In this document: positions 8,219 through 16,714 of the stretch, piece by piece
Layout: each line of letters opens with the position of its first letter
How positions within the stretch are numbered: the stretch's first letter is position 1
DNA from: Faecalibacterium duncaniae
Lineage (GTDB): Bacteria; Bacillota; Clostridia; Oscillospirales; Ruminococcaceae
Direction: 5' to 3'
Length of the DNA stretch: 64,000 nt
Assembly: GCF_010509575.1 (NCBI RefSeq)
Contig: NZ_CP048437.1
Coordinates: forward strand, 1,364,001-1,428,000
Made by a program: the position numbers and the translations under genes
Notes under the pieces: generated by a model
Seen by the model: only the letters and a program-made list of their open reading frames with translations
Databases searched by the model: none
What the model was told of the DNA's origin: nothing

Positions 8219-8697
8219 CTTGCAATCCCCCTGTCTTTGTTTTTTACTTTGTCCCGCTGTGCGTTCAAAGCCGCCGCCTTTTCTTTGAGGGAAACAATCA
8301 GCTTTCGGATAGAGGGCTTTTGTTCCTGCGTCAGCTTCTTTGCGGAAAACTCCTTGAAAGCTGCGGTCAGTGCGTCCGCGTCCCGTCCCTTGAAGAAAAC
8401 AAGATAGCGGGGCGGGATTTCGGTGCTGTCTTTCTTTAGGGCAAAGTCAATCCCGTACTTTTTCGCCGTACTCTCAAAGGCTTTGATATTGTCCTTTGTG
8501 ATTTCAATGTTGGAAACGCCCGCGTTCTGCTTCATAAGCTGCTTTAGGGTCTGTTTGCCATGCGGGATTTTCTGTCTGTCATGCTGCTTTTTCATCTGTG
8601 CAAGCAGGGCTTTCATAGCCTTTTGGAGCTGCTGTGCCGTCAGTTTCCCGGTTTTGATGTAAAGGGCTATGGTCTTTTCGTTGGTTTCCTCCTGCAA
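8215..8697 (-). CDS. PcfB family protein (DUF3801)
   Basis: A 160-residue basic protein matching the PcfB/DUF3801 family, which sits immediately before VirD4 in conjugative operons; PcfB of pCF10 is a transfer protein. The conserved core is ITKDNIKAFESTAKKYGIDF and PPRYLVFFKGRDADALTAAF. The start is a TTG at 8697 preceded by GAAAGGAGGACACCCA, since no ATG has a comparable ribosome site. The stop codon overlaps the VirD4 start. Confidence 0.83.
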   Translation of the reverse strand: MQEETNEKTIALYIKTGKLTAQQLQKAMKALLAQMKKQHDRQKIPHGKQTLKQLMKQNAGVSNIEITKDNIKAFESTAKKYGIDFALKKDSTEIPPRYLVFFKGRDADALTAAFKEFSAKKLTQEQKPSIRKLIVSLKEKAAALNAQRDKVKNKDRGIAR

Positions 8698-8790
8698 TGG
8701 GTGTCCTCCTTTCATGTTCTATGGTGGTATGCCCGCCGCCGGGAAGCGGGGCGGGCATGAAAAAAGAGCGTCCGTTTTCACGCCGCCCTG

Positions 8791-9009
8791 TTAAATCCGT
8801 ACCCGCAGCCCGGAAAGGTCTGCCGCCCGAATACCCACAAGATACCAGTTGTCCCCGTACTCCATACGGGTAGGCTTCCATTTGCCCCGCACAAAGACCT
8901 CCATGCAGTCGCCGCAATGTAAGCCCCCGTAGTAGTCGTTTACGTCAAAGCGAATGTCGTAGCGGTCAGCGGTTTCATCAAAAATCAAAGCTCCTGTTTT
9001 CTGTGTCAT
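8791..9009 (-). CDS. DUF5348 domain protein
   Basis: A 72-residue protein (MTQKTGALIFDETADRYDIR, then FDVNDYYGGLHCGDCMEVFV) of the DUF5348 family, found in the replication/transfer operon of these elements. The ATG at 9009 has AAAGGAGG 8 bases upstream. The second half, WKPTRMEYGDNWYLVG, is conserved. The function is not known. Confidence 0.75.
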   Translation of the reverse strand: MTQKTGALIFDETADRYDIRFDVNDYYGGLHCGDCMEVFVRGKWKPTRMEYGDNWYLVGIRAADLSGLRVRI

Positions 9010-9033
9010 AATCAAATCCTCCTTTGGGTTGGT

Positions 9034-10008
9034 TTACAGGCTTTCGCCCTCGTTGCAGGTGTAATCGGGTATGCCGGATTTTTTCGGTTTCCCATAAAAA
9101 GTACCATCTGCCATATCGTGAGATACAAGGGACGTGTAATAGCTGCCAATCGTAGACGGGGCATTGAAAAGGGCAGCTTTCATGTACTGCTTGATGTTGC
9201 GGATTTTGGTGGTGTTTTCCTGCATACAGTCAAGTACAAAGCGGATATGTTCGCTGTTCAGTTTCATAAACCTTGCTTTTACAAGCTCTGCCGGGTAGTC
9301 GTCCCCGGCGATACGGATTGTTTTTCGTTTGGTGCAGACGGTTTCAAGAATAAGGGCAAGGATTTCCTCTATCCTGTCCCGGTCAAGGTATCTGTCCTGT
9401 ATCAGATAGTCGTACTCAATATTGTCCTTGATGATTTCCTCATACACGCTGTATGCGTCTGTCGCTTCCTTTCGCTTCCGTTCCGGCGGCTGTGCCGCGT
9501 CCTCTAAGGGAGAGGGATTTAGGGAATGGAAAGGAATGGAATGGGTACTTGATACATCTGTATTTAATTTTTCTTTTTTGGGTAAGTTAGTTTTTAATAG
9601 TTCTTTATTTAATTGCGTTGGATTTTCCGACGTCGGGTTATCCGGTGTCGGATTTTCCAATATCGGCTTATCCGCTGTTGGATTTTCCAATACCGGACAA
9701 TCCAATGCTGGGGGCTGTGGCTGTTCGTAAATGGTGTACTCGATAGCGGTCATTTTGCCTTTCTCGTCGCGTCCCTGCCGCCTTGTGATATATCCGGCTT
9801 TTTCAAGCTCCCATACAGCGGTGCGGATAGCGTCGATACTTTCCCGGTTGATAAGGGACAGCCCTGCAAGGGTGTAGTCCCAATCTTCGGGAAGTGAGAG
9901 CATTTGCGACAACAAGCCCTTTGCCTTTAGGGAAAGTTCCTTGTTGCGTAAATGGTGGTTGCTCATAACCGTATAACCTTTGTTCTTTTCCACGCGGAAA
10001 ACTGCCAT
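9034..10008 (-). CDS. Replication initiator, RepA/DUF6017 type
   Basis: A 324-residue protein. The N-terminal domain (MAVFRVEKNKGYTVMSNHHL, followed by a winged helix ending near EKAGYITRRQ) is typical of replication initiators of conjugative elements, and the C-terminal half (YDYLIQDRYLDRDRIEEILA) matches DUF6017. The two are joined by a Pro/Thr/Asn-rich linker built from an imperfect 10-residue repeat such as NPTPDNPTSENPT. The ATG at 10,008 has AAAGGAGTGATGAAGCT upstream. It is the first gene of the minus-strand operon. It probably starts element replication after excision. Confidence 0.8.
   Translation of the reverse strand: MAVFRVEKNKGYTVMSNHHLRNKELSLKAKGLLSQMLSLPEDWDYTLAGLSLINRESIDAIRTAVWELEKAGYITRRQGRDEKGKMTAIEYTIYEQPQPPALDCPVLENPTADKPILENPTPDNPTSENPTQLNKELLKTNLPKKEKLNTDVSSTHSIPFHSLNPSPLEDAAQPPERKRKEATDAYSVYEEIIKDNIEYDYLIQDRYLDRDRIEEILALILETVCTKRKTIRIAGDDYPAELVKARFMKLNSEHIRFVLDCMQENTTKIRNIKQYMKAALFNAPSTIGSYYTSLVSHDMADGTFYGKPKKSGIPDYTCNEGESL
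9620..9709. repeat. Three imperfect 30-bp tandem repeats inside the replication initiator
   Basis: GGATTTTCC recurs at 9620, 9650 and 9680, exactly 30 bases apart, with similar flanks. They encode the Pro/Asn/Thr linker and stay in frame, so they are a coding repeat that can vary in number. Confidence 0.7.
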
Positions 10009-10508
10009 AGCTTCATCACTCCTTTGGTTGGATTTGTTACGCAGTAGAAACGCGGTTTTGAGGGAAAAGGTATCAACCCTTGCATTTCTCATTTCCGCGC
10101 TCTAAGAGCCGCATAAATCAAGGCTTCATTTGCCCTTACTGCGTAACATGAGGGCATAAAAAAGCAGCGTTCCTGTTCTCCAGTGTAGGAGTGAGAAACG
10201 CCGCCTTATAGGTGGTGTTATTTTATTTTTTCTTTTCGACGTGCCGCGTAAGGTGGTGTAGCGGTCTATCCGGCAGCCCGCAGGTGCTTTTTGCATATCA
10301 AGGCTCAATCCGTTAAAAGTAGTAAATGAGTAGTAAAATCAATTTGCAAACCTGCGAATATGCCCGTAAATCAAGCATTTTTCAAGACAATCAACTAATT
10401 TGGATGAAAAAGAGCAGTCTCTCCGGAAAAGAGAACTGCTCTTTTTTCGATGTAAGGATACTTTTTCGGGTGGTCACAAATTGTTCAAAAAGAAAAATCA
10501 AAAAGGTC
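10009..10508. other. Region between the element and groES
   Basis: About 500 bases with no supported gene. It holds the probable element end and the terminator at 10,406-10,448. Short ORFs here have no ribosome sites or recognisable content. Confidence 0.5.
10406..10448 (+). terminator. Rho-independent terminator upstream of groES promoter
   Basis: AAAGAGCAGT and ACTGCTCTTTTTT form a stem with an inner CTCT/AGAG pairing and end in a T-run. It would stop transcription coming from the left before the groES promoter. Confidence 0.75.
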
Positions 10509-10537
10509 TTGATTTTTCAGTTCAAGATGAGTACAAT
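10509..10537 (+). promoter_or_regulatory. groESL sigma-A promoter
   Basis: TTGATT at 10,509-10,514 and TACAAT at 10,532-10,537 are separated by exactly 17 bases. Transcription would start near 10,544, inside the CIRCE element. Confidence 0.8.
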
Positions 10538-10541
10538 ACAC

Positions 10542-10568
10542 TTAGCACTCAGAGAAAAGGAGTGCTAA
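10542..10568 (+). promoter_or_regulatory. CIRCE operator (HrcA binding site)
   Basis: A perfect match to the CIRCE consensus, TTAGCACTC-N9-GAGTGCTAA, overlapping the expected transcription start. HrcA bound here represses groESL until heat or unfolded protein titrates GroEL. hrcA itself is not in the window. Confidence 0.95.
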
Positions 10569-10647
10569 ACAACCAGAGACCCAGCAGGAATGGGCCGAAG
10601 GTGCCAAAAAAGTTTTCATTATATTTTATTATAGGAGGGCAAGAACT

Positions 10648-10932
10648 ATGAAGATCATTCCTCTTGCAGACCGTGTTGTTATCAAGGCCGTTGAAGTCGA
10701 GGAGACCACCAAGGGCGGCCTCATCCTGACCGGCAGCGCCAAGGAGAAGCCCCAGGTGGCTGAGGTCGTGGCTGTTGGCCCCGGCGGCATCGTGGACGGC
10801 AACGAAGTCAAGATGACCGTGAAGGTTGGCGATAAGGTCCTGACCAGCAAGTACTCCGGTACTGAGGTCAAGGTGGACGGTGAGGAGTGCACCATCGTGC
10901 GTCAGGGCGATATCCTGGCCATCGTGGAGTAA
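10648..10932 (+). CDS. groES: Co-chaperonin GroES
   Basis: A 94-residue GroES, the heptameric lid of the chaperonin cage. MKIIPLADRVVIKAVEVEET, the mobile loop region (TTKGGLILTGSAKEKP) and the C-terminal VDGEECTIVRQGDILAIVE are all normal. The ATG at 10,648 has AGGAGGGCAAGAACT upstream. It forms an operon with groEL 48 bases downstream, under the CIRCE-controlled promoter. Codon use is strongly biased, as expected of a highly expressed gene. Confidence 0.98.
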   Translation: MKIIPLADRVVIKAVEVEETTKGGLILTGSAKEKPQVAEVVAVGPGGIVDGNEVKMTVKVGDKVLTSKYSGTEVKVDGEECTIVRQGDILAIVE

Positions 10933-10965
10933 GTTTCCCCTCTGAAATTGAAATTTGAGCTTTGA

Positions 10966-12621
<1,656 letters not shown>

Positions 12622-12675
12622 TAACTGCCTAAAAACCGCATGAATCCTTGATTTTTGGAGCGCGCAAAAGCGGAT

Positions 12676-12702
12676 TTACGCCAAACTTACGCCACTTACG
12701 CC
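12676..12702. repeat. Left integrase arm-type repeats (three TTACGCC)
   Basis: TTACGCC occurs at 12,676, 12,687 and 12,696. The same heptamer occurs three times inside the other end at 27,239-27,269. Short direct repeats near both ends are the usual arm-binding sites of Tn916-type integrases. Confidence 0.6.
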
Positions 12703-12730
12703 AAAAATCAAAGCGCATGATAGGGTAACA

Positions 12731-12769
12731 AAATCGACACTCGCTGAAAAGCGGGTGCCGATTTTTTTG
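12731..12769 (+). terminator. Terminator inside the left end of the island
   Basis: AATCGACACTCGCT and AGCGGGTGCCGATT can form a stem with a few mismatches, followed by seven T. It would now end groEL transcription in place of the displaced native terminator. Confidence 0.7.
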
Positions 12770-12853
12770 TCTAGGGGATTTGAAGAAAGAGCGATTCGCT
12801 GGTGGACTCTGTGCCGGGCAGAGCGTCAGCGAATTTTTCTGCGTGATGGCATA

Positions 12854-12882
12854 TTGACAAAATTCAATCACGCGAGTATAAT
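12854..12882 (+). promoter_or_regulatory. Consensus sigma-A promoter of the toxin/antitoxin pair
   Basis: TTGACA at 12,854-12,859 and TATAAT at 12,877-12,882 with a 17-base spacer, a perfect consensus, about 50 bases before the first gene. Confidence 0.85.
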
Positions 12883-12932
12883 GATGATGGAAGAATGCAA
12901 AAATACCATCATGTTCAAAAGGAGTGAACTGA

Positions 12933-13319
12933 ATGAACCTGAGCGTGTCCGATGTTGAGAACTATCTTGAAGCCGTGAAATGTGCGGTGAAAGCACACCG
13001 CTACAGGCTGGATATGAATGCTAAACGCCCGGATAATCGAAAACTCTTTGATACGTATCTGCTTACCATGAGGGATGCAGAAAACATCATTCTGAATCTG
13101 AACGTAATGGACTTCTCAGACGCAGTTCCGAATGAACACGCTGGCTTTGAACATGAGACACTCTATATCTTTGGAAAAGAAGTTCTGTTGATCGAACGAT
13201 ACGGAACAGCGGAAAAGCTGGTGCCGCTTTACATCAAGTTTAACAAGCTGGACAACGAATTCGTCATCGTGATCTCATTCCACGAGCAACGCCATCCGCT
13301 GACTTACTACTTCAAATAA
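12933..13319 (+). CDS. Candidate toxin of a Panacea-type toxin/antitoxin pair
   Basis: A 128-residue soluble protein I cannot place in a named family with confidence. It has a helical N-terminal half (VSDVENYLEAVKCAVKAHRY) and a beta-rich C-terminal half ending FVIVISFHEQRHPLTYYFK. The ATG at 12,933 has AAAAGGAGTGAACTGA before it. It lies 27 bases upstream of a gene encoding a YgiT-type zinc finger plus SocA/Panacea domain, an arrangement seen in MqsRA-like and Panacea toxin/antitoxin modules, in which the small first gene is the toxin. The toxin role is inferred from this context; it could instead be a partner with a different job. Confidence 0.5.
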   Translation: MNLSVSDVENYLEAVKCAVKAHRYRLDMNAKRPDNRKLFDTYLLTMRDAENIILNLNVMDFSDAVPNEHAGFEHETLYIFGKEVLLIERYGTAEKLVPLYIKFNKLDNEFVIVISFHEQRHPLTYYFK

Positions 13320-13346
13320 ATGAGCACAAAAGAAGGAGAGGACACT

Positions 13347-14342
13347 ATGCGCGAACGAAAGGACTTCTGCACAGAATGCCGCAGAGAAACGAGCTACACC
13401 CTGAGGAAAATCAAAATCAACCAGACTATCCGGGAAAAGGAATATACTTTTGAAATCACGGCTGCTTTCTGCAACGAATGCGGCGGCGAAATGGGGATTC
13501 CCGGCCTGATGGACTACAACGTAAAGGAAATGGATGAGCAGTACCGCAAAGCGGAGGAGATCATCACGGTGGAGGACATCGAACGCCTGATGAAACTCTA
13601 CAACATCGGCAAAGCACCGTTGTCGTTGGCACTGGGCTTTGGGGAAGTGACCATCACCCGTTATCTTGCCGGGCAGGTGCCGTCCAAAGAGTACTCGGAT
13701 ATCATGTTGCACGCATTGGCATCGGCTTCCTATATGAAGGAACTGCTGGACCAAAACCGTGAGAAGATCGGAGAGACCGCCTACAAAAAGGCCTACACGG
13801 CTGCAACGCAACTGGAAAACCTCTATGTGGCTGTCCCGGTGGAACTGCTGGCGGTGATCGCCTATATCTTCTCAGCGCTGCATGAGGTGACACCGCTGAC
13901 CCTGCAAAAGCTTTTGTATTATATTCAGGGCAACTATGCGGCGATTTATGACAAACCGCTGTTTGATGCTCCTTGTGAAGCGTGGGTGCATGGCCCGGTG
14001 TATCGCAATGTCTATAATCTGTTCCGAGATTTTAAGTACAACCCCATTGATGATGACCGCTTTGTTCCGTTGAAGGAGAGTGCGCTGCCGCTCACCCCGG
14101 AGGCCAAAGAGGTGGTAGACCGGGTGCTGGATACCTTTGGTATGTACAGCGGAAAGGTTCTGGAAAGCATCACCCACAAAGAAGCCCCTTGGCTGGATGC
14201 CCGGAGGGGTTTTCTGCCGGACGAAACTTCTCATGCGGAGATTTCGCTGGATGCGATGAAGGCGTACTTCAAAAAGGTGGATGAGAAGTATAATATTCGG
14301 ACAGAGGATGGACTGCGGAAGTATATCGGCAAAATGTTATAA
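13347..14342 (+). CDS. Antitoxin with YgiT/MqsA zinc finger, HTH and SocA (Panacea) domain
   Basis: A 331-residue three-part protein. Residues 1-50 have two CxxC pairs (FCTECRRE and FCNECGGE), as in MqsA/YgiT zinc ribbons. A helix-turn-helix follows (near MKLYNIGKAPLSLALGFGEV, TITRYLAG). The C-terminal part (about 170-320, LTLQKLLYYIQGNYAAIYDK then CEAWVHGPVYRNVYNLF) is the SocA/Panacea domain found in many antitoxins. The ATG at 13,347 is preceded by AAGGAGAGGACACT; an earlier in-frame ATG at 13,320 has none. It probably neutralises the upstream protein and represses the shared promoter. Confidence 0.8.
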   Translation: MRERKDFCTECRRETSYTLRKIKINQTIREKEYTFEITAAFCNECGGEMGIPGLMDYNVKEMDEQYRKAEEIITVEDIERLMKLYNIGKAPLSLALGFGEVTITRYLAGQVPSKEYSDIMLHALASASYMKELLDQNREKIGETAYKKAYTAATQLENLYVAVPVELLAVIAYIFSALHEVTPLTLQKLLYYIQGNYAAIYDKPLFDAPCEAWVHGPVYRNVYNLFRDFKYNPIDDDRFVPLKESALPLTPEAKEVVDRVLDTFGMYSGKVLESITHKEAPWLDARRGFLPDETSHAEISLDAMKAYFKKVDEKYNIRTEDGLRKYIGKML

Positions 14343-14388
14343 TAAGTCGGACTATGCACAACGGCAGGTTAATTTATTATGAACAGCA

Positions 14389-14416
14389 TTGATTACTTGG
14401 TAAAAAGTGCTATAAT
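14389..14416 (+). promoter_or_regulatory. Promoter of the RT-associated non-coding RNA
   Basis: TTGATT at 14,389-14,394 and TATAAT at 14,411-14,416 with a 16-base spacer, placing the transcription start near 14,423, just before the first perfect hairpin. Confidence 0.75.
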
Positions 14417-14422
14417 TAAAGT

Positions 14423-14715
14423 GCCCCATACGAAAGGTATGGGGGAAGGAGATTGTTGTCAACTCTCCTGCTAGAATATTCTCGAGAATATTTAGCAGCA
14501 CAGTTGACACGGTTGTTGATGCTGATGTAGCAAATGCTAGAATCAGACTGATTGATGAAATCACGACAATCGCCTCCCAGTCAATTATACCATAATTGAT
14601 GATTGCGCTAACAGAATAGCTGGGAACTCTGAAAATCCTTTATGGTAATAGGGGTAACCACGTCAAACGTATATCCATCGGCTTAGAGACGCTATTCCTC
14701 GTGCCGATGGATATT
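14423..14715 (+). ncRNA. Structured non-coding RNA, probable template RNA of the reverse transcriptase
   Basis: About 290 bases between the promoter and the RT gene fold into several strong elements: an 8-bp hairpin CCCCATAC/GTATGGGG (14,424-14,444) with a GAAAG loop; a long-range stem GGAG-ATTGT (14,448-14,456) with ACAAT-CGC-CTCC (14,566-14,577); inside it TGTCAACT/AGTTGACA (14,457-14,464 with 14,502-14,509) capped by a long hairpin at 14,468-14,498; CAATTAT/ATAATTG (14,582-14,598) within TCCCAG/CTGGGA (14,575-14,625); and a perfect 12-bp stem at 14,671-14,714 just before the RT start. The size, position and promoter match the RNA of DRT2-type defence systems. The ends are estimated. Confidence 0.75.
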
Positions 14716-14737
14716 GCATTTTAGGGGTATTAAAGCA

Positions 14738-16054
14738 ATGGATGCTTGGTTAAGTGATAAGAAGACAATTCAAAGAAGCAAGCGATATTATGCACATTTT
14801 GATGTGCGAACAGATATCGGTCGCATGAAAGATTATGTTTCAAATCCAAAAGCAGTTGCAGCGCATGGATTTTATCCATTTATCCATTATGAGATGGATA
14901 TGAGCAAGTTTAAAAGAGGAAAAGGAGTAGTTCCTAAAAAACGTGATATTTGCTATGCAGCACATATTGATCGGTGCATTTATCAGTATTACAGTCACAT
15001 TTTGAATGAGAAATATAACGAGCGAACGACTTGTGATGGGATTTCTAATGTTGCGGTTGCCTATCGAACAAATTTAAGAAAGAGCAATATTCAATTTTCC
15101 AAAGCGGCCTACGATTTTATCCGTAAGACAGAAAACTGCTATGTGATGATTGGCGATTTTACGCATTTCTTTGATAACTTAGACCATGCTTATTTGAAGA
15201 AGCAATGGTGCTCGTTATTGGAATGCGAAAGATTACCAAAGGATCATTATAATGTGTTTAAGAATATCACGTCATTTAGTCAATGGGAACTGACGGACTT
15301 GTTGGCTATAAATGAACTGAAAGACAACAAAGCAGGTCATCGCGCACTCAATAAACAATCAAGAGTATTAACAGCGGAACAATATAAAAACAATCGTTCT
15401 CACATACAGCCAAATATGAACCATTACGGGATACCACAAGGATCACCTATTAGTGGAATGTTGGCGAACCTCTATATGCTGGAAGTTGATAAGCAAATCC
15501 ATGATCTAGTTGAACAATATCACGGATTTTATATGCGGTATAGTGATGATTTTATTGTGATAGTGCCGGATGAACCTAACAATAATGCGCTGAATGTCTT
15601 CTCTGAAGTGAGAGCATTTATTGCAAGTGCTCCTAGATTAAAATTGGAGCCGAGCAAAACCCAATATTTTCATTATAAGGAAGAGAAGGTTGAGAATATT
15701 GGAAAAGCGATAGACAAAGGTGCAGACGATAGTAAAAAATTTATCAATTTTTTAGGATTTTCGTTTAATGGAACGAAAGTGTTTATCCGCTCTAAAACGA
15801 CGGCCAAATACTATTACCGGATGCACAGAAAGGCAAAAAATATTGCAAAAACAGGAGGGTATACCAGAAAAGGAAATCATATCAATCTTTCTGGTCTGTA
15901 TACGCTTTATTCTGAACATGGTGCAAAGAGCAAACGAGGAAATTATTTTACCTATATTGAGCATGCTGAAGAAGAGTATGGACAAGATGAAGAAATTCGA
16001 CATGATTTGAAAAATAATATGGGAAAAATAAGAAAAGTTCTAAAAGGTATTTAA
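14738..16054 (+). CDS. Defence-associated reverse transcriptase (DRT2-like)
   Basis: A 438-residue single-domain reverse transcriptase. Motif A is GDFTHFFDNLDH (Asp140), motif B is GIPQGSPISGMLANLY (residues 231-246) and the catalytic box is MRYSDDFIVI (YSDD at 268-271), followed by LGFSF at 339. There is no group II intron maturase domain, no HNH domain and no retron msr/msd hallmark. The length, lack of extra domains and the upstream structured RNA with its own promoter match the unknown-group (UG) defence RTs that use an RNA partner, above all DRT2; DRT9 or DRT10-like membership is the alternative. The ATG at 14,738 lies 23 bases after the last RNA stem. The gene is AT-rich compared with its neighbours, a sign of separate acquisition. 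Confidence 0.83.
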   Translation: MDAWLSDKKTIQRSKRYYAHFDVRTDIGRMKDYVSNPKAVAAHGFYPFIHYEMDMSKFKRGKGVVPKKRDICYAAHIDRCIYQYYSHILNEKYNERTTCDGISNVAVAYRTNLRKSNIQFSKAAYDFIRKTENCYVMIGDFTHFFDNLDHAYLKKQWCSLLECERLPKDHYNVFKNITSFSQWELTDLLAINELKDNKAGHRALNKQSRVLTAEQYKNNRSHIQPNMNHYGIPQGSPISGMLANLYMLEVDKQIHDLVEQYHGFYMRYSDDFIVIVPDEPNNNALNVFSEVRAFIASAPRLKLEPSKTQYFHYKEEKVENIGKAIDKGADDSKKFINFLGFSFNGTKVFIRSKTTAKYYYRMHRKAKNIAKTGGYTRKGNHINLSGLYTLYSEHGAKSKRGNYFTYIEHAEEEYGQDEEIRHDLKNNMGKIRKVLKGI

Positions 16055-16066
16055 TTAGAACTTTTG
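16032..16066 (+). repeat. Inverted repeat across the RT stop codon
   Basis: AAAAGTTCTAA and TTAGAACTTTT pair across the end of the RT gene and are followed by a short T-rich stretch. It may act as a weak terminator or mRNA 3'-end stabiliser before the stronger one at 16,078. Confidence 0.5.
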
Positions 16067-16077
16067 TATGATAAAAC

Positions 16078-16121
16078 AGCCGCCCAGCGACCTTACGGTC
16101 TCGCTGGGCGGCTTATTTTTT
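16078..16121 (+). terminator. Terminator between RT and XRE gene
   Basis: AGCCGCCCAGCGA and TCGCTGGGCGGCT form a perfect 13-bp stem with a T-rich tail on the plus strand. It extends to the 3' end of the convergent XRE gene. Confidence 0.85.
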
Positions 16122-16415
16122 GCGTTTCCACAACAGATATTCTTCGTAGCGGTGCATCTCGTTTTGTTCTTCTTCGGTCAGGCGCTGGCGCTGTTTGCGA
16201 GCCTCGTCCGAGGGATCGATGTCGGTCAGACCCAGCAGGTAGTCGGCGGAGGTGCCGTAGAGCTTGCAGATGGCAAGCAGCACATTGCTGAAGGGGTAGC
16301 TTTTTCCCTGTTCCCACGCACGGATAGACCAAACGGAGATACCAAGCTTGTCCGCAAGGGTCTGCTGTGTGTCATCATTCAGTTTGCGGAGTTCTGCCAA
16401 TCGTTCCCCAAGCAT
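16113..16415 (-). CDS. XRE-family transcriptional regulator
   Basis: A 100-residue regulator. Residues 1-65 form a Cro/CI helix-turn-helix (MLGERLAELRKLNDDTQQTL, then ADKLGISVWSIRAWEQGKSY), followed by a charged tail with coiled-coil character. The ATG at 16,415 has AAGGAAAGGTGGTCAAGCT before it. It is divergent from the restriction-modification genes, and the space between them carries two 22-bp direct repeats and several TACTAG half-sites. It therefore looks like the controller of that system, comparable to C-proteins, although the function is inferred. Confidence 0.82.
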   Translation of the reverse strand: MLGERLAELRKLNDDTQQTLADKLGISVWSIRAWEQGKSYPFSNVLLAICKLYGTSADYLLGLTDIDPSDEARKQRQRLTEEEQNEMHRYEEYLLWKRKK

Positions 16416-16468
16416 AGCTTGACCACCTTTCCTTACTACTAGTATATGAATCACTCCTACTTTTGACG

Positions 16469-16520
16469 AAAAGTGGCTGTACAATACTAGACAAGGCAAA
16501 AAGTAGCTGTATAATACTAG
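16469..16520. promoter_or_regulatory. Two 22-bp direct repeats, probable operators of the XRE regulator
   Basis: 16,469-16,490 and 16,499-16,520 differ at only two positions and are offset by 30 bases, about three helical turns. Each ends in AATACTAG, and further TACTAGTA palindromes flank them. The second copy contains TATAAT at 16,510. Confidence 0.6.
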
Positions 16521-16588
16521 TATAAGGCGGAACTAGTACAAAAATGCTACTTCCGCCGCAACGCTAAGGCAAAGCGAGGGAATCCCCG

Positions 16589-16681
16589 TTGGAACAACTG
16601 ATCGACTTTCACGCACCGGAAGTGCAGGCGGTGCTGGATACGCTACTAAAAGATAAATCCACCGGTAAAAACATCATCTGA
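16589..16681 (+). pseudogene. 5' fragment of the methyltransferase gene, cut by an in-frame TGA
   Basis: A TTG at 16,589 after GAGGG opens a frame reading LEQLIDFHAPEVQAVLDTLL, then KDKSTGKNII and TGA. The same frame continues without another stop as ATDPPEELQTVMYEP into the large ORF. I infer that the TGA replaces a TGG (Trp) codon. Either the gene restarts downstream or it is damaged. Confidence 0.6.
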
Positions 16682-16714
16682 GCCACCGACCCGCCGGAGG
16701 AGCTGCAAACGGTA

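Larger units (their letters stand above)
1..10320 (-). mobile_element. Conjugative-element remnant (CTn/Tn916-like), left part outside window
   Basis: Every gene from position 1 to 10,008 is on the minus strand and belongs to families typical of Firmicute integrative conjugative elements: replisome organiser, MOBP relaxase, MobC, HTH_16 protein, conjugative-element sigma factor, Maff2, VirD4, PcfB, DUF5348 and a DUF6017-type replication initiator. The expected VirB4, VirB6-like, PrgI and NlpC/P60 genes that usually follow Maff2 are not present, so this copy seems internally deleted. No integrase is seen in the window. The right boundary is set loosely between the replication initiator and the groES promoter; I could not find a clear terminal repeat. 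Confidence 0.75.

Noticed and set aside
10126..10308. 60-codon minus-strand ORF between the element and groES
   Set aside because: No ribosome site and no coherent composition.
12676..12702. Short regular repeats as a CRISPR array
   Set aside because: Units are 7 bases with 2-5-base gaps and no spacers; mirrored at the other island end, which fits integrase sites.
14352..14564. 70-codon minus-strand ORF upstream of the RT, as an ordinary gene
   Set aside because: It starts with GTG lacking a ribosome site and lies inside the structured RNA; kept only as evidence for an open frame in a possible cDNA.
14738..16054. Group II intron or retron identity of the RT
   Set aside because: No maturase or HNH domain, no intron ribozyme domains V/VI nearby, and no retron-type msr-msd inverted repeats with the usual branching guanosine context that I can recognise.
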